DNA of 64,000 nt from Methylobacterium isbiliense (lineage in GTDB: Bacteria; Pseudomonadota; Alphaproteobacteria; Rhizobiales; Beijerinckiaceae). A program made the position numbers and the translations under genes. This document shows, in pieces, positions 44,986-55,914 of this stretch. How positions within the stretch are numbered: position 1 is the first letter of the stretch; each line of letters begins with the position of its first letter. The stretch spans positions 30,243 through 94,242 of the forward strand of contig NZ_BPQQ01000008.1 in the NCBI RefSeq assembly GCF_022179325.1, read 5' to 3'. The notes under the pieces are model-generated. The model was not told where the DNA came from. It made no database searches and was given only the letters and a program-made list of their open reading frames with translations.

Positions 44986-45462
44986 ATGTCGATTCGCTCC
45001 GCGCAGCAGGGCGCCGCGGCGGCGCTCGCCGTCCTGGTCCTGGCACTCGCCCTCCTCGCCCGCCCGGCCCTCGCCGAGGGGCCGACCGAGCCCCTGACCA
45101 TCGCCTCCCGCTCCGGCCGCCACGCCTTCAAGGTCGAGGTGATGCGCGACGAGGCCGGGCGCGCCCAGGGGCTGATGTACCGCCGCACCATGGCGCCCGA
45201 CCGCGGCATGCTGTTCGACTTCGCGCAGGTGGCTCCGGTCTCCATGTGGATGAAGAACACCTACCTGCCCCTCGACATGCTGTTCATCCGCGCCGACGGC
45301 ACGGTCGCGCGCATCGCCGCCGACACCGAGCCGCTCTCGACGCGCACGATCTCGTCGGGCGAGCCGGTGCTCGCGGTGCTCGAACTCAACGCCGGCACCG
45401 CCGCCAAGCTCGGCATCCGGGCGGGGGACAAGGTGGAGCACCCGGTGTTCAGGGGGCGGTAG
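44986..45462 (+). CDS. DUF192 exported protein
   Basis: 158 residues. Signal peptide 'ALAVLVLALALLARPALAEG' followed by a DUF192 domain: 'HAFKVEVMRDEAGRAQGLMY', 'MLFDFAQVAPVSMWMKNTYL' and 'LDMLFIRADGTVARIAADTE'. The small periplasmic family often follows cold-shock genes in alphaproteobacteria, as here (10 bases after the cold-shock gene). Function unknown. Confidence 0.9.
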   Translation: MSIRSAQQGAAAALAVLVLALALLARPALAEGPTEPLTIASRSGRHAFKVEVMRDEAGRAQGLMYRRTMAPDRGMLFDFAQVAPVSMWMKNTYLPLDMLFIRADGTVARIAADTEPLSTRTISSGEPVLAVLELNAGTAAKLGIRAGDKVEHPVFRGR

Positions 45463-45496
45463 CGGCTCCCAGGCCCCGGCTTGGTCTCCGTCGGCC

Positions 45497-45667
45497 GTGG
45501 ACGTCCTTCCGATCGCGAGCGCACATGACGTCGCCGCGGTCGCGCCCGAGCCCCCGACGCGCGATCCGTGCGACCGGCTGCTGTTCGCCGCTTGTCAGTG
45601 CGAGGATCTGCGGCTTGCGACCGTCGATCGCATCCTCGTCAGCCATCCTCTCGCGGTGAAGGTCTGA
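45497..45667 (+). pseudogene. C-terminal remnant of a PIN-domain (VapC-like) toxin
   Basis: No full gene is present, but 56 codons read 'DVLPIASAHDVAAVAPEPPT', then 'RDPCDRLLFAACQCEDLRLA' and 'TVDRILVSHPLAVKV', ending at TGA 45667. This follows the C-terminal third of VapC-type PIN toxins (LPI...H...L...H-R-DPFDRLLIAQA...LVT.D). The catalytic N-terminal aspartates and any antitoxin gene are missing, so it is a decayed fragment. The start given is a GTG at the edge of the similarity, not a claimed translation start. Confidence 0.72.
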
Positions 45668-45679
45668 TCGCGACGCGGC

Positions 45680-46096
45680 TTACCGCAGCAATCCCGAAAG
45701 CCCGCGCAGATACGCCTCCGGCAGCCCGGCCTCGCGCCCCGCCGCGATCACGCCCTGCAGGTAGCCCGGCCGCGGCGTGCCGCCCTGGCTGCGCCCGAGA
45801 TAGACCAGCGCGCGGCGCACCCCCTCGGGCGTTGCCACCGGCTGCTGTGCCTTCACGTAGAGCCCGCCCGCCACGCCCTCGTAGCGGTCGAGCGCCGGCA
45901 CGTCGGACAGGGCGAGGTCCCAGACCAGCCCCCACACGGTGGCGGCGGGATCGCGCACCACCGAGGCGTAGCCCTCGCGCATGATCACGAACCGGTGGCG
46001 GTAGAGACGCCCGACACCCCGCACCGTCGAGGCCGGGCAGCGCCGGGCCATCGCGGCCCGGTCCATGTTGGAGCCGTACGCGAAGTAGAGCGGCAC
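45680..46096 (-). CDS. Gamma-glutamylcyclotransferase-like protein
   Basis: 138 residues. Starts 'MPLYFAYGSNMDRAAMARRC', the GGCT/AIG2 substrate loop (Y-G-S-N-M), and has the catalytic glutamate in 'VPALDRYEGVAGGLYVKAQQ'. Such enzymes cyclise gamma-glutamyl groups to 5-oxoproline, though small bacterial members may act on other amines. It starts four bases past the pccA stop on the same strand, so it is likely co-transcribed with pccA. Confidence 0.87.
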   Translation of the reverse strand: MPLYFAYGSNMDRAAMARRCPASTVRGVGRLYRHRFVIMREGYASVVRDPAATVWGLVWDLALSDVPALDRYEGVAGGLYVKAQQPVATPEGVRRALVYLGRSQGGTPRPGYLQGVIAAGREAGLPEAYLRGLSGLLR

Positions 46097-46100
46097 GGCG

Positions 46101-48104
<2,004 letters not shown>

Positions 48105-48352
48105 CGGATGCCGCGCCCACTCTCCGCACCGGGACGGCCGCGGGCGCCAGCGGGCGCGCCGCCGGCTTTCCGGGTCCGGTCCGGTTCAAAAACTCAAGCT
48201 TCGACCCCGTTAAAGCACATGCGCGCGGTTGGGCAAGCTGACGAACGGGTGGGGCGCGGTGATTTCGGCCCGGGCGCGGCCCTAGCGTCAACCGGCGCCG
48301 CAGCGGGGCGCCCGCTAGCCGCGCGGGCGGAGCCCGGGGCTGCTGCGTGCCG

Positions 48353-48778
48353 TCAGGCCGCGAGGCGGCGAGTGACGGCGGGGATGCAGGCGCTGCCGCC
48401 GAGCGCGCAGGCCAGCAGCAGCTCGTGGCTCGACTGCGCCTCGCGGATCACCTCGCGGGCGATCCGGGTCCCGAGCGGGGTCGGGCCGCCGCCGACGCTC
48501 AGCGAGCCGGCGAGCCAACGGGCGATCTCCGCGTCGATGTGGCCGGTCGGCCGTTCGCCCCATACCGCGAAGTCGACCAGCACGGCGGTGAGGACGTCCC
48601 CGAAGGCGGGGTCGGCGCCGCGCACCGCCCGGTCGAGGCCGATCAGCATGTCGGCCTCGTCGCGGCAGGCCAGCCCTTCGGGCAGGATCTCGCGGATCAG
48701 CTCGTTCACGTCGTCGCGGGTGATCGTGCCCTTGGCGACCATACGGTTGCAGAAGTCTTGCAGCGAAGCCTGGATCAT
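48353..48778 (-). CDS. Conserved-looking hypothetical protein, 141 residues
   Basis: A soluble, acidic helical protein: 'LQDFCNRMVAKGTITRDDVN', 'ILPEGLACRDEADMLIGLDR', 'FGDVLTAVLVDFAVWGERPT'. No family recognised. It reads like a genuine gene (balanced composition, good start at 48778). It is flanked by 150-250 base gaps on both sides, so it is probably monocistronic. Confidence 0.7.
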   Translation of the reverse strand: MIQASLQDFCNRMVAKGTITRDDVNELIREILPEGLACRDEADMLIGLDRAVRGADPAFGDVLTAVLVDFAVWGERPTGHIDAEIARWLAGSLSVGGGPTPLGTRIAREVIREAQSSHELLLACALGGSACIPAVTRRLAA

Positions 48779-48928
48779 CTGTCGTGCCTCCCCGGCTTTT
48801 TTGGTGCCGGTGCTTGTCCCTGTGTGAGGACGACTATGCGAGGCGATGATCCTGCCGGCGGTTAACGGCGGAGTCTGAATCGGCGTTCAGGTTAAGCTTG
48901 AGCAAGGAGGCAGCGTTGCGAAACGGTT

Positions 48929-49510
48929 TCAGCGCACGATGACCTTCGCGTCGACGGGCACGCGGTTGAACAGGTCGACCACGTCGATGTTGCGCATGCG
49001 GATGCAGCCGGAGGAGGCCGCCTGCCCGATCCGCTCCGGCTCGTTGGTGCCGTGGATGCGGTAGAGCGTGTCGCGGTTGCCGTCCGCAAGGTAGAGCGCC
49101 CGCGCACCCAGCGGGTTCGCGGGGCCGCCCTTCATCGGGTGCACGTGCGGCCAGCGCCGGACCATCTCGGGCGGGGGATTCCAGTCCGGCCACGCCGCCT
49201 TGCGGAAGACCCGCGCGGTGCCGGTCCAGCCATAGGCCTCGTCGCCTACCGTGACGCCGTAGCGGACCGCCTTGCGCTCGGGCAGCACGTAGTAGAGCTG
49301 GCGCTCCTTGGTCTGGACCACGATGGTGCCGGGCGCCTCGCCGGTCGGATCGTCGATCAGGTAACGGGCGAAGCGCGGGTCGGCCTCCGCATCCGGCACC
49401 ATCGCCATCCAGGCGGCGTCCTGCGCGGACAGGGCCGGATCCGGCAGGGACTTGTAGCTGCAGCCCGCGAGCACGAGGGCGGCCGCGAGCACGATCAAGG
49501 GGCGACGCAT
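48929..49510 (-). CDS. L,D-transpeptidase lipoprotein
   Basis: 193 residues. Lipobox 'VLAAALVLAGCS' with the cysteine at residue 17, so it is membrane-anchored in the periplasm. The YkuD domain (~residues 60-193) has the catalytic H-x-x-x ... S-x-G-C-x-R motif, 'YRIHGTNEPERIGQAASSGC' then 'IRM', the cysteine being nucleophile. It makes 3-3 cross-links or attaches proteins to peptidoglycan. Several paralogues are usual in Rhizobiales. Confidence 0.93.
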   Translation of the reverse strand: MRRPLIVLAAALVLAGCSYKSLPDPALSAQDAAWMAMVPDAEADPRFARYLIDDPTGEAPGTIVVQTKERQLYYVLPERKAVRYGVTVGDEAYGWTGTARVFRKAAWPDWNPPPEMVRRWPHVHPMKGGPANPLGARALYLADGNRDTLYRIHGTNEPERIGQAASSGCIRMRNIDVVDLFNRVPVDAKVIVR

Positions 49511-49712
49511 CGACGTGTTTCCGCTGGGAGCCCGAGTTGAATCGACTCGTGGTTGACCAAGTCCTAACGTGTAGAGCTTGGCCGTAGCGCTGCGAAGACG
49601 TGGGCAGACGGGTCCGGATCGAAAGCACGCACGTGTTGCGTCCGTGTCAGCCTCCTGCCACCGTGTCGCACGATCACGGGAGGCCGGCCCCGCGCCGGGT
49701 CAAGGACCGCGC

Positions 49713-50642
49713 ATGACGACGCTGTATCTCTGCCACCCCGCATCCCTCGATCATGCGATGCCCGCCGGCCATCCCGAGCGGCCCGACCGCATCCGCGCCA
49801 TCGAGCGGGCGCTGGAGGACGAGCGCTTCTCCCCGCTCGTGCGCGAGCAGGCGCCGCGGGCGGACCTCGCAGCGGCGGCGCTCGTTCATCCGCAGGCCTT
49901 CGTGGACGCGATCGCCGAGGCCGCGCCGCGCGAGGGCATGGTGGCGATCGACGGGGACACGGTGATGTCCCCCGGCACCCTGGAGGCGGTGCTGCGCGCG
50001 GTCGGCGGGGCCATGCACGCGGTCGACGAGGTGATGAGCGGGCGCGTCGCCAACGCCTTCTCGGCCATGCGCCCGCCCGGCCACCACGCCGAGCGCACCC
50101 GGGCGATGGGCTTCTGCCTGTTCAACAGCGCGGCGATCGCGGCGCGCCACGCGCAGAAGGCGCACGGCGCCGAGCGCGTCGCCCTCGTCGACTGGGACGT
50201 GCACCACGGCAACGGCTCGCAGGACATCTTCTGGGACGACCGCAGCGTCCTGTACTGCTCCACCCACCAGATGCCGCTCTATCCCGGCACCGGCGCGACC
50301 TCGGAGCGGGGCGAGCACGACACCATCGTCAACGTGCCCCTGCGCCCCGGCGACGACGGCGAGCGCTTCCGCGAGGCCTTCGAGCACGGCGTCCTGCCGC
50401 GGATCGACGCCTTCGCGCCGGACCTGATCCTGATCTCGGCGGGCTTCGATGCCCATTGGCGCGACCCGCTCGCCAACCTCCAGCTCACGGAAGCCGATTT
50501 CGGCTGGGCGACGCGCCGCTTGATGGACCTGGCCGACCGGCATGCGGGCGGGCGCGTCGTCTCCGTGCTGGAGGGCGGCTACGACCTCGACGGTCTGGCG
50601 CGCTCGGTCGTCGCCCATGTCGAGGCGCTGATGGGGCGGTGA
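49713..50642 (+). CDS. Histone deacetylase family protein
   Basis: 309 residues, arginase/deacetylase fold. 'CHPASLDHAMPAGHPERPDR' at the start, the histidine pair in 'RPPGHHAERTRAMGFCLFNS', metal ligands in 'VDWDVHHGNGSQDIFWDD' and 'DLILISAGFDAHWRDPLANL', with the catalytic-site tyrosine region 'VSVLEGGYDLDGL'. Bacterial relatives deacetylate polyamines, acetoin-pathway proteins or other amides; the substrate is not known. The ATG is at 49713. Confidence 0.92.
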   Translation: MTTLYLCHPASLDHAMPAGHPERPDRIRAIERALEDERFSPLVREQAPRADLAAAALVHPQAFVDAIAEAAPREGMVAIDGDTVMSPGTLEAVLRAVGGAMHAVDEVMSGRVANAFSAMRPPGHHAERTRAMGFCLFNSAAIAARHAQKAHGAERVALVDWDVHHGNGSQDIFWDDRSVLYCSTHQMPLYPGTGATSERGEHDTIVNVPLRPGDDGERFREAFEHGVLPRIDAFAPDLILISAGFDAHWRDPLANLQLTEADFGWATRRLMDLADRHAGGRVVSVLEGGYDLDGLARSVVAHVEALMGR

Positions 50643-50861
50643 CCCCGGCCGCGCGGCCACCGGTGAGAAGATCGGGATTCGACCGAGGAATCCCGCGGCC
50701 GTCCGGCTGCTCGGCGCGGATCCGGTATTGCAGCAATGTGCGGCGTCCCGGCGGGTCGCTCTGTGGAAGGCGAAGCTCACCGGCAGTGCCGCCTCGAAGG
50801 GCTTCGGCCGGAACCACGAGGGGGCCGGGCTGGTCTCCTGAGGTCGGAGGGATGGATCGAG

Positions 50862-51122
50862 ATGAGCGGCACACGTATGGTCCTTCGCCGGACCGAACCG
50901 CACGGCACGCCCGCCGACTCCGCGACGAGCCGGATCGAGGCCGACCCGAACATCGCGCTGCTCGACCGGTCATCCGCCTCGGCCCTGCTGGTGGAGGGCA
51001 AGGCGCGCTCCATCCGGCAGGCGGTCAAGGAGCTGACGGGTTGGGTCGCCGTCCCGGTCATCGGCTACGCGCGGCCCGATCTGCGTCCCCGCATCCGCCG
51101 GAAGCCGGAAGCGGCGGAGTGA
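50862..51122 (+). CDS. Hypothetical small protein, 86 residues
   Basis: Reads 'MVLRRTEPHGTPADSATSRI', 'EADPNIALLDRSSASALLVE', 'AIRQAVKELTGW'-like and ends in a basic tail. The pattern of a strand ('IALLDRSSASALLVEG') followed by a helix and G-W resembles short inhibitor-I9-like or ACT-like folds, but this is a guess. An ATG at 50862 with GGAGGG about ten bases ahead is the best start. Confidence 0.55.
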   Translation: MSGTRMVLRRTEPHGTPADSATSRIEADPNIALLDRSSASALLVEGKARSIRQAVKELTGWVAVPVIGYARPDLRPRIRRKPEAAE

Positions 51123-51153
51123 ATCCGGGGCGCCGGCCGGCCGCCGGGCCGGG

Positions 51154-52083
51154 TCAGGCCGCGAGCCCGAGGAGCCCCATCAGGACGAGCGGGATGGCGG
51201 CGCCGGCCAGCACCGTCTGGGCCGCCGTGATCCCGGCCATCAGGGGAGCGTCGCCGCCGAGCTGGCGGGCCAGGATGTAGGACGAGGAGGCGGTCGGCAG
51301 CGCCTGGAACAGCAGCGCCGTCGCGGCGGCCGGACCGTGCAGATCGAGCGCGCGGCAGGCCAGCAGGGTCGCGAGCGGCATGAGCACGAACTTCGCCGCC
51401 GAGGCCACGGCGACCGGGCGCGCCCAGCGGCGCGCCGCGCCGAACTCAAGGGCCGCCCCCACGCAGAGCAGGCCGAGCGGCAGCGAGGCTTGGCCGAGGG
51501 CCTTGAGCATCGGTTCGAGCCCCGGCGGCAGCCCGAGCCCGGCGGCCTGAAGGCCGATGCCGATCGCGCAGGCGACCAGCAGGGGATTGAGCGCGAGCTG
51601 GCGCAGCACCGCGCGCCCGGTGAGCCGGCCTCCGGCCCCGAAGCGCGCGAAGACCAGCACGCAGAGCACGTTGACGGTCGGCACGATGGCCGCGTTGGCG
51701 ACCGCCGCGAGCGCGATGCCCTGCGCCCCGAACAGCCCGGCCGCCGCCGAGACGCCGACGTAGTTGTTGAAGCGCACGCCGCCCTGGAACACGGAGGTGA
51801 AGGCGGCCCCGTCGAAGCCGAGATGCGGGCGGGCCGCCAGCAGGATCGCTGCCACCGCGAGGGTGGAGACCACCAGAACGCCTGCGAGGGCGGCCACCGG
51901 AACCCCGTCGAGCCGCGCCGTGCCGAGCCCGTGGATGAACAGGGCCGGCAGGAGCACGTAATAGCCGAGCCGCTCGGCCTGCGGCCAGAACGCCTCCGAC
52001 ACGAAGGCCGCCCGGCGCAGGAGCGCGCCGAGGCCGATCAGGAGGGCGATCGGTACGAGCGCGAGGAGGATGGGGCCGATCAC
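51154..52083 (-). CDS. AEC (auxin efflux carrier) family transporter
   Basis: 309 residues with about ten hydrophobic helices in two inverted repeats. Typical features are 'ALVPIALLIGLGALLRRAAF' at the N-terminus, 'VFQGGVRFNNYVGVSAAAGL' and 'FQALPTASSSYILARQLGGD' near the end. Members carry malonate, malate or other carboxylates in bacteria; the substrate here is unknown. A GTG start at 52083 is chosen because it begins the first helix. It is convergent with the small upstream gene. Confidence 0.87.
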   Translation of the reverse strand: MIGPILLALVPIALLIGLGALLRRAAFVSEAFWPQAERLGYYVLLPALFIHGLGTARLDGVPVAALAGVLVVSTLAVAAILLAARPHLGFDGAAFTSVFQGGVRFNNYVGVSAAAGLFGAQGIALAAVANAAIVPTVNVLCVLVFARFGAGGRLTGRAVLRQLALNPLLVACAIGIGLQAAGLGLPPGLEPMLKALGQASLPLGLLCVGAALEFGAARRWARPVAVASAAKFVLMPLATLLACRALDLHGPAAATALLFQALPTASSSYILARQLGGDAPLMAGITAAQTVLAGAAIPLVLMGLLGLAA

Positions 52084-52294
52084 GCCGCGCGTCCCCGTGC
52101 CCGTCCGGCCCGGAGGCCCGTACGGCGCGGCCGCGCTGTCGCGGCCGGAGCGGCGGTCCGGACGGCCGGGTTCGGCGCCATGGTGGATCAGTCCCTTGCG
52201 TCGAGCGCGACCATACGGGCGATCGCGCCGGGGGCGAAGCCGGGGCGACGCACGGTCACCTCTGCGCCGCCGGCATGGTCCGGCGCCCGTCCGT

Positions 52295-53305
52295 TCAGCC
52301 GGTCGACGGCGCCGACGGGGCGAGCCTCGTCCCGGCGCGGGCGGCGGCGTGCGCCGGCAGCAGGTGCTCCGGACCCCGCGTGGCCTGCGCCGCCGGATCG
52401 AAGATCCGCACCGTATTGCGCCCCGCGGCCTTGGCGGCATAGAGCGCCGCGTCCGCCTCGGCGAAGAGATCGGGCGCCGGGCCGCCCGACCGCCGCACCA
52501 GCGTCGCGCCCATCGAGGCGCCGACGCGCAGGCAGCGGCCGGACCAGGCCAGCGGCCGCGCGAGCGCGCGGGAGGCCCGCGCGAGCCGCTCGGCGACCTG
52601 CGCCGGACCGAGCGAGGCGGGCAAGAGCACGGCGAATTCGTCGCCGCCGAGCCGGGCGATCAGGACGGCATCCTCGAAGGTGCGCGCCAGCCGCCGGGCC
52701 ACCTCGCGCAGGCAGGCATCGCCGGCGGCATGCCCGAGCCCGTCGTTGATCGCCTTGAAGTGGTCGAGATCGACGAGGACGAGGGCGGAGGCGCCGATGA
52801 CGCCGGAGGCCAGCTCGCGGGAGCGGGCCTCGAACACGCCGCGATTGGCCAAGCCGGTGAGCGGGTCGTGCTCCGCCCGCGCGCGCAGCCGCGCCCAGGC
52901 CGCGCGCTCGGCGGTCACGTCCTGCTTGTAGCCGAACAGGCGCACGGCCCGGCCCTGCTCGCAGGCGATGTCGGCGGCGATCCGGATCCAGCGGCACTCG
53001 CCCCGCGGGGTGCGGATCTCGGCATCGAGGGTGAAGCCCTGCCCGGTGCGCAGGGCCGCCGCCCGCATCGCCTCCATCTCGCGGCGCGACTCGTCGGCGT
53101 AGAGATCGACGATCGCGCCGCGCCGCAGGGGCGCGCCGACGGGCAGCCCGAACAGGTCGTAGACGCCGTCCGTCCAGATCAGCCGCTCGTCTGCGAGATC
53201 GCATTCCCAGGCGCCCATCCGGGCGAGGCGGAAGGCCTGCTCGTGCAGGCGCTTGTGGAGCCCGAGCGGGGCGTGCGTGCCGAGCGGGTCCGGACCCCTG
53301 TCCAT
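52295..53305 (-). CDS. PAS-GGDEF diguanylate cyclase
   Basis: 336 residues. A PAS/PAC domain (~20-130: 'ARMGAWECDLADERLIWTDG', 'EIRTPRGECRWIRIAADI') feeds a GGDEF domain (~155-310) with the intact active site 'LIARLGGDEFAVLLP' and 'DHFKAINDGLGHAAGDACLR'. It should make c-di-GMP from GTP. The RxxD inhibitory site normally five residues before GGDEF is not present. ATG 53305 is chosen; upstream in-frame residues are low-complexity. Together with the PilZ protein at 12149 it indicates c-di-GMP signalling. Confidence 0.92.
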   Translation of the reverse strand: MDRGPDPLGTHAPLGLHKRLHEQAFRLARMGAWECDLADERLIWTDGVYDLFGLPVGAPLRRGAIVDLYADESRREMEAMRAAALRTGQGFTLDAEIRTPRGECRWIRIAADIACEQGRAVRLFGYKQDVTAERAAWARLRARAEHDPLTGLANRGVFEARSRELASGVIGASALVLVDLDHFKAINDGLGHAAGDACLREVARRLARTFEDAVLIARLGGDEFAVLLPASLGPAQVAERLARASRALARPLAWSGRCLRVGASMGATLVRRSGGPAPDLFAEADAALYAAKAAGRNTVRIFDPAAQATRGPEHLLPAHAAARAGTRLAPSAPSTG

Positions 53306-53354
53306 CGCGTGTCCAGCCTGTGCGCAGTGTCCGGGCCAGTCTGCCGCAGGCGCC

Positions 53355-54689
53355 TTAACCCGGGGTTGCCGCCGGGGAACGCGGCATCCCCTCCCCCTCC
53401 AGCGGCTCGTCGCCCACAAGCTCGATCCCGAAGCCCGACAGGCCGACATAGGAGCGCGAGGCGGTGGCGAGGTTGCGGATCGAGACCACGCCGAGGTCGC
53501 GCAGGATCTGGGCGCCGAGGCCGATCTCGCGCCACTGGCGCACCCGGGCGGCCTCGGCGCCGTCGCCCTGTTCGTCCGGGAAGGTGGTGAGGGGCACGCC
53601 CGCGGTGCCGTCGCGCAGGTAGACCAGCACGCCGCGGCCGGCCTCGGCGAAGCGGCGCATCACGCAGCCGATCGCGTGCCCGCCCTCGATCACGTCCGCC
53701 ACCACGTTGGAGCGGTGCAGGCGCACCAGCACGTCGCGTCCGTCGCCGATGCGGCCGTGCACGAAGGCGAATTGCTGCATCGGCTCGAACGGCGTCGTGT
53801 AGGCGTAGCCGGTCAGGTCTCCCCACTCGGTCCTCACCGGGAAGGTGCCGACGCGCTCGACGAGCTTCTCGCGGGCCTGCCGGTAGGCGATGAGGTCGGC
53901 GACCGAGATCTGGCGCAGCCCGTGGGTCTGCGCGAAGGCGGCGATCTGCGGCCCCTTCATCACCGTGCCGTCGTCGTTGGCGAGTTCGCAGATCACCCCC
54001 ACGGGCGGCAGCTTGGCGAGCCGGCAGAGGTCGACGGCCGCCTCCGTGTGCCCGGAGCGCATCAGCACGCCGCCGTCGCGGGCGATGAGCGGGAAGACGT
54101 GGCCCGGCCGCACGAAATCCGCCGCCCCCATGTTGCCGTTGGCGAGCGCCCGCACGGTGTTGCAGCGCTGCTCGGCCGAGATGCCGGTGGTGAGCCCGTG
54201 CTTGACGTCCACCGTGACCGTGAAGGCGGTGCCGAGCGGCGCGTCGTTGGAGGCCACCATCGGTTCGAGCCGCAGGCGCCGCGCCTCCGCGGCCGTCACC
54301 GGCGCGCAGACGATGCCGCAGGTGTTGCGGATGATGAAGGCCATCTTCTCCGGCGTGCAGAGGGAGGCCGCGACGACGAGGTCGCCCTCGTTCTCGCGGT
54401 CGTCGTCATCCGTGACGACGACGATCTCGCCGCGGGCGAAGGCCTCGATGGTCTCGACGACGGAAGCGTGGGGCACGGACATCTCCTGCCGCGGGGGCGA
54501 AAGGCCCAGGAAGTCGTTCGGAGTCACGGCGCCGCCCGTCTCGCGGGCGACGAGCGCCGCGGTCTCGCGGGTCAGCCAGGGGGCGGGGTTGTTGCACAGG
54601 CCCGTCACCGCCGCGGGCGACAGGCCGCAGCGCCGCGCGAAGTCGAGGCGGGACACGCCCTGCCGCCGGAGCCAGTCGCCGAGTTTCAC
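53355..54689 (-). CDS. ribB: HTH-RibB-RibA fusion (riboflavin biosynthesis; RibA half degenerate)
   Basis: 444 residues from a GTG at 54689. Residues 1-65 are a Cro/YdaS-like helix-turn-helix ('SRLDFARRCGLSPAAVTGLC'). Residues 71-285 are DHBP synthase (RibB) with intact motifs 'VVVTDDDDRENEGDLVVAAS', 'GNMGAADFVRPGHVFPLIAR' and 'SGHTEAAVDLCRLA'. Residues 290-430 align with GTP cyclohydrolase II but the zinc/catalytic cysteines (normally H-S-E-C-L-T-G-D...R-C-D-C-G) are missing: 'VLVRLHRSNVVADVIEGGHA'. It should therefore supply dihydroxybutanone phosphate only; a separate RibA is expected elsewhere. Confidence 0.9.
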   Translation of the reverse strand: MKLGDWLRRQGVSRLDFARRCGLSPAAVTGLCNNPAPWLTRETAALVARETGGAVTPNDFLGLSPPRQEMSVPHASVVETIEAFARGEIVVVTDDDDRENEGDLVVAASLCTPEKMAFIIRNTCGIVCAPVTAAEARRLRLEPMVASNDAPLGTAFTVTVDVKHGLTTGISAEQRCNTVRALANGNMGAADFVRPGHVFPLIARDGGVLMRSGHTEAAVDLCRLAKLPPVGVICELANDDGTVMKGPQIAAFAQTHGLRQISVADLIAYRQAREKLVERVGTFPVRTEWGDLTGYAYTTPFEPMQQFAFVHGRIGDGRDVLVRLHRSNVVADVIEGGHAIGCVMRRFAEAGRGVLVYLRDGTAGVPLTTFPDEQGDGAEAARVRQWREIGLGAQILRDLGVVSIRNLATASRSYVGLSGFGIELVGDEPLEGEGMPRSPAATPG

Positions 54690-54711
54690 CGCGCCGTCAT
54701 AGACCCGGAGC

Positions 54712-54732
54712 GATTTCGGCGAAACCGAAATC
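54712..54732. promoter_or_regulatory. Palindrome upstream of the HTH-RibB gene
   Basis: gatttcgg, five bases (cgaaa), ccgaaatc: an eight-base inverted repeat centred 33 bases before the GTG start. It could be an operator for the HTH domain fused to RibB, or a transcript hairpin. Confidence 0.5.
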
Positions 54733-54736
54733 TGAC

Positions 54737-54761
54737 GGCGTTTCAGCCGGGCTGAAACGCC
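54737..54761 (-). terminator. Hairpin overlapping the aroC stop
   Basis: Ten-base-pair stem ggcgtttcag / ctgaaacgcc with loop ccggg; the aroC stop (54743-54745) lies inside it. It could end or attenuate the aroC transcript ahead of ribB. No T-run. Confidence 0.5.
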
Positions 54762-55858
54762 GCATTGCTGCCGACCTGCGCGCGATGGCGCAGGTAGTGG
54801 TCGGCGAGCACGCAGGCCATCATCGCCTCACCCACCGGCACCGCCCGGATGCCGACGCAGGGGTCGTGGCGGCCCTTCGTCACCACGTCGGTGGCGCGGT
54901 TGTCGCGGGTGACGCTGGCGCGGGGGGTGAGGATGGAGGAGGTCGGCTTCACGGCGAAGCGGCAGACCACCGGCTGGCCGCTGGAGATGCCCCCCAGGAT
55001 GCCGCCCGCGTGGTTGGCGAGGAAGTGCGGAGCGCCGGCATTGCCGGGGCGCATCTCGTCGGCGTTCTCCTCCCCGCGCAGGGCGGCCGCCGCGAAGCCG
55101 TCGCCGATCTCCACGCCCTTCACGGCGTTGATCGACATCATGGCGCTCGCGAGGTCCGCGTCGAGCTTGCCGTAGATCGGCGCGCCGAGGCCCGCCGGCA
55201 CGCCCTCGGCCACCACCTCGATCACGGCGCCGAGCGACGAGCCCTGCTTGCGCACGGCATCGAGGATCCCGGCCCACTCGGCGGCGGCCACCGGGTCGGG
55301 GCAGAAGAACGGGTTGCGGCCGACCTCGTCCCAGTCGAAGCGGGCGCGGTCGATCCGGTGGGGGCCGAGCTGCACCAGGGCGCCCCGGATGGTGATGCCG
55401 GGCAGGACCTTGCGGGCGATGGCGCCCGCCGCCACCCGGGCTGCGGTCTCGCGGGCGGAGGAGCGTCCGCCGCCCCGGTAGTCGCGGATGCCGTACTTGG
55501 CCTCGTAGGTGAAGTCGGCATGGCCGGGCCGGTAGCTGTCGCGGATCTCCGAATAATCCTTCGAGCGCTGGTCGACGTTCTCGATCATCAGCGCGATCGG
55601 CGTGCCGGTGGTGAGCTGGCGCCCGCCGGTGCGGTCGTCCGAGAAGACGCCCGAGAGGATGCGCACCGCGTCGGGCTCCTGGCGCTGCGTGGTGAAGCGC
55701 GACTGGCCCGGCCGGCGCCGGTCCAGCTCGGCCTGGATCTCGGCGGCCTCCAGCGGGATCAGCGGCGGGCAGCCGTCGACCACGCAGCCGAGGGCCGGGC
55801 CGTGGCTCTCGCCGAAGGTGGTGACGCGGAAGAGATGGCCGAAGCTGTTGTGCGACAT
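54743..55858 (-). CDS. aroC: Chorismate synthase
   Basis: 371 residues. Last shikimate-pathway enzyme (EPSP to chorismate, FMN-dependent). '[20 protein letters not shown]' at the N-terminus, '[20 protein letters not shown]', '[20 protein letters not shown]' with '[20 protein letters not shown]', and '[20 protein letters not shown]' are the family signatures. It is directly upstream of the HTH-RibB gene on the same strand (53 bases apart). The FMN requirement links it to riboflavin synthesis. Confidence 0.97.
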   Translation of the reverse strand: MSHNSFGHLFRVTTFGESHGPALGCVVDGCPPLIPLEAAEIQAELDRRRPGQSRFTTQRQEPDAVRILSGVFSDDRTGGRQLTTGTPIALMIENVDQRSKDYSEIRDSYRPGHADFTYEAKYGIRDYRGGGRSSARETAARVAAGAIARKVLPGITIRGALVQLGPHRIDRARFDWDEVGRNPFFCPDPVAAAEWAGILDAVRKQGSSLGAVIEVVAEGVPAGLGAPIYGKLDADLASAMMSINAVKGVEIGDGFAAAALRGEENADEMRPGNAGAPHFLANHAGGILGGISSGQPVVCRFAVKPTSSILTPRASVTRDNRATDVVTKGRHDPCVGIRAVPVGEAMMACVLADHYLRHRAQVGSNAAFQPG

Positions 55859-55914
55859 GGCCGCACCGCTCTAGCGCGGGACGCGGCCGGGCACAAACCG
55901 CGCGCCCACCCGCC

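Noticed and set aside
54690-54742. An FMN riboswitch ahead of the ribB fusion
   Set aside because: The gap to aroC is only 53 bases, far too short for the FMN aptamer, and contains only two simple palindromes.
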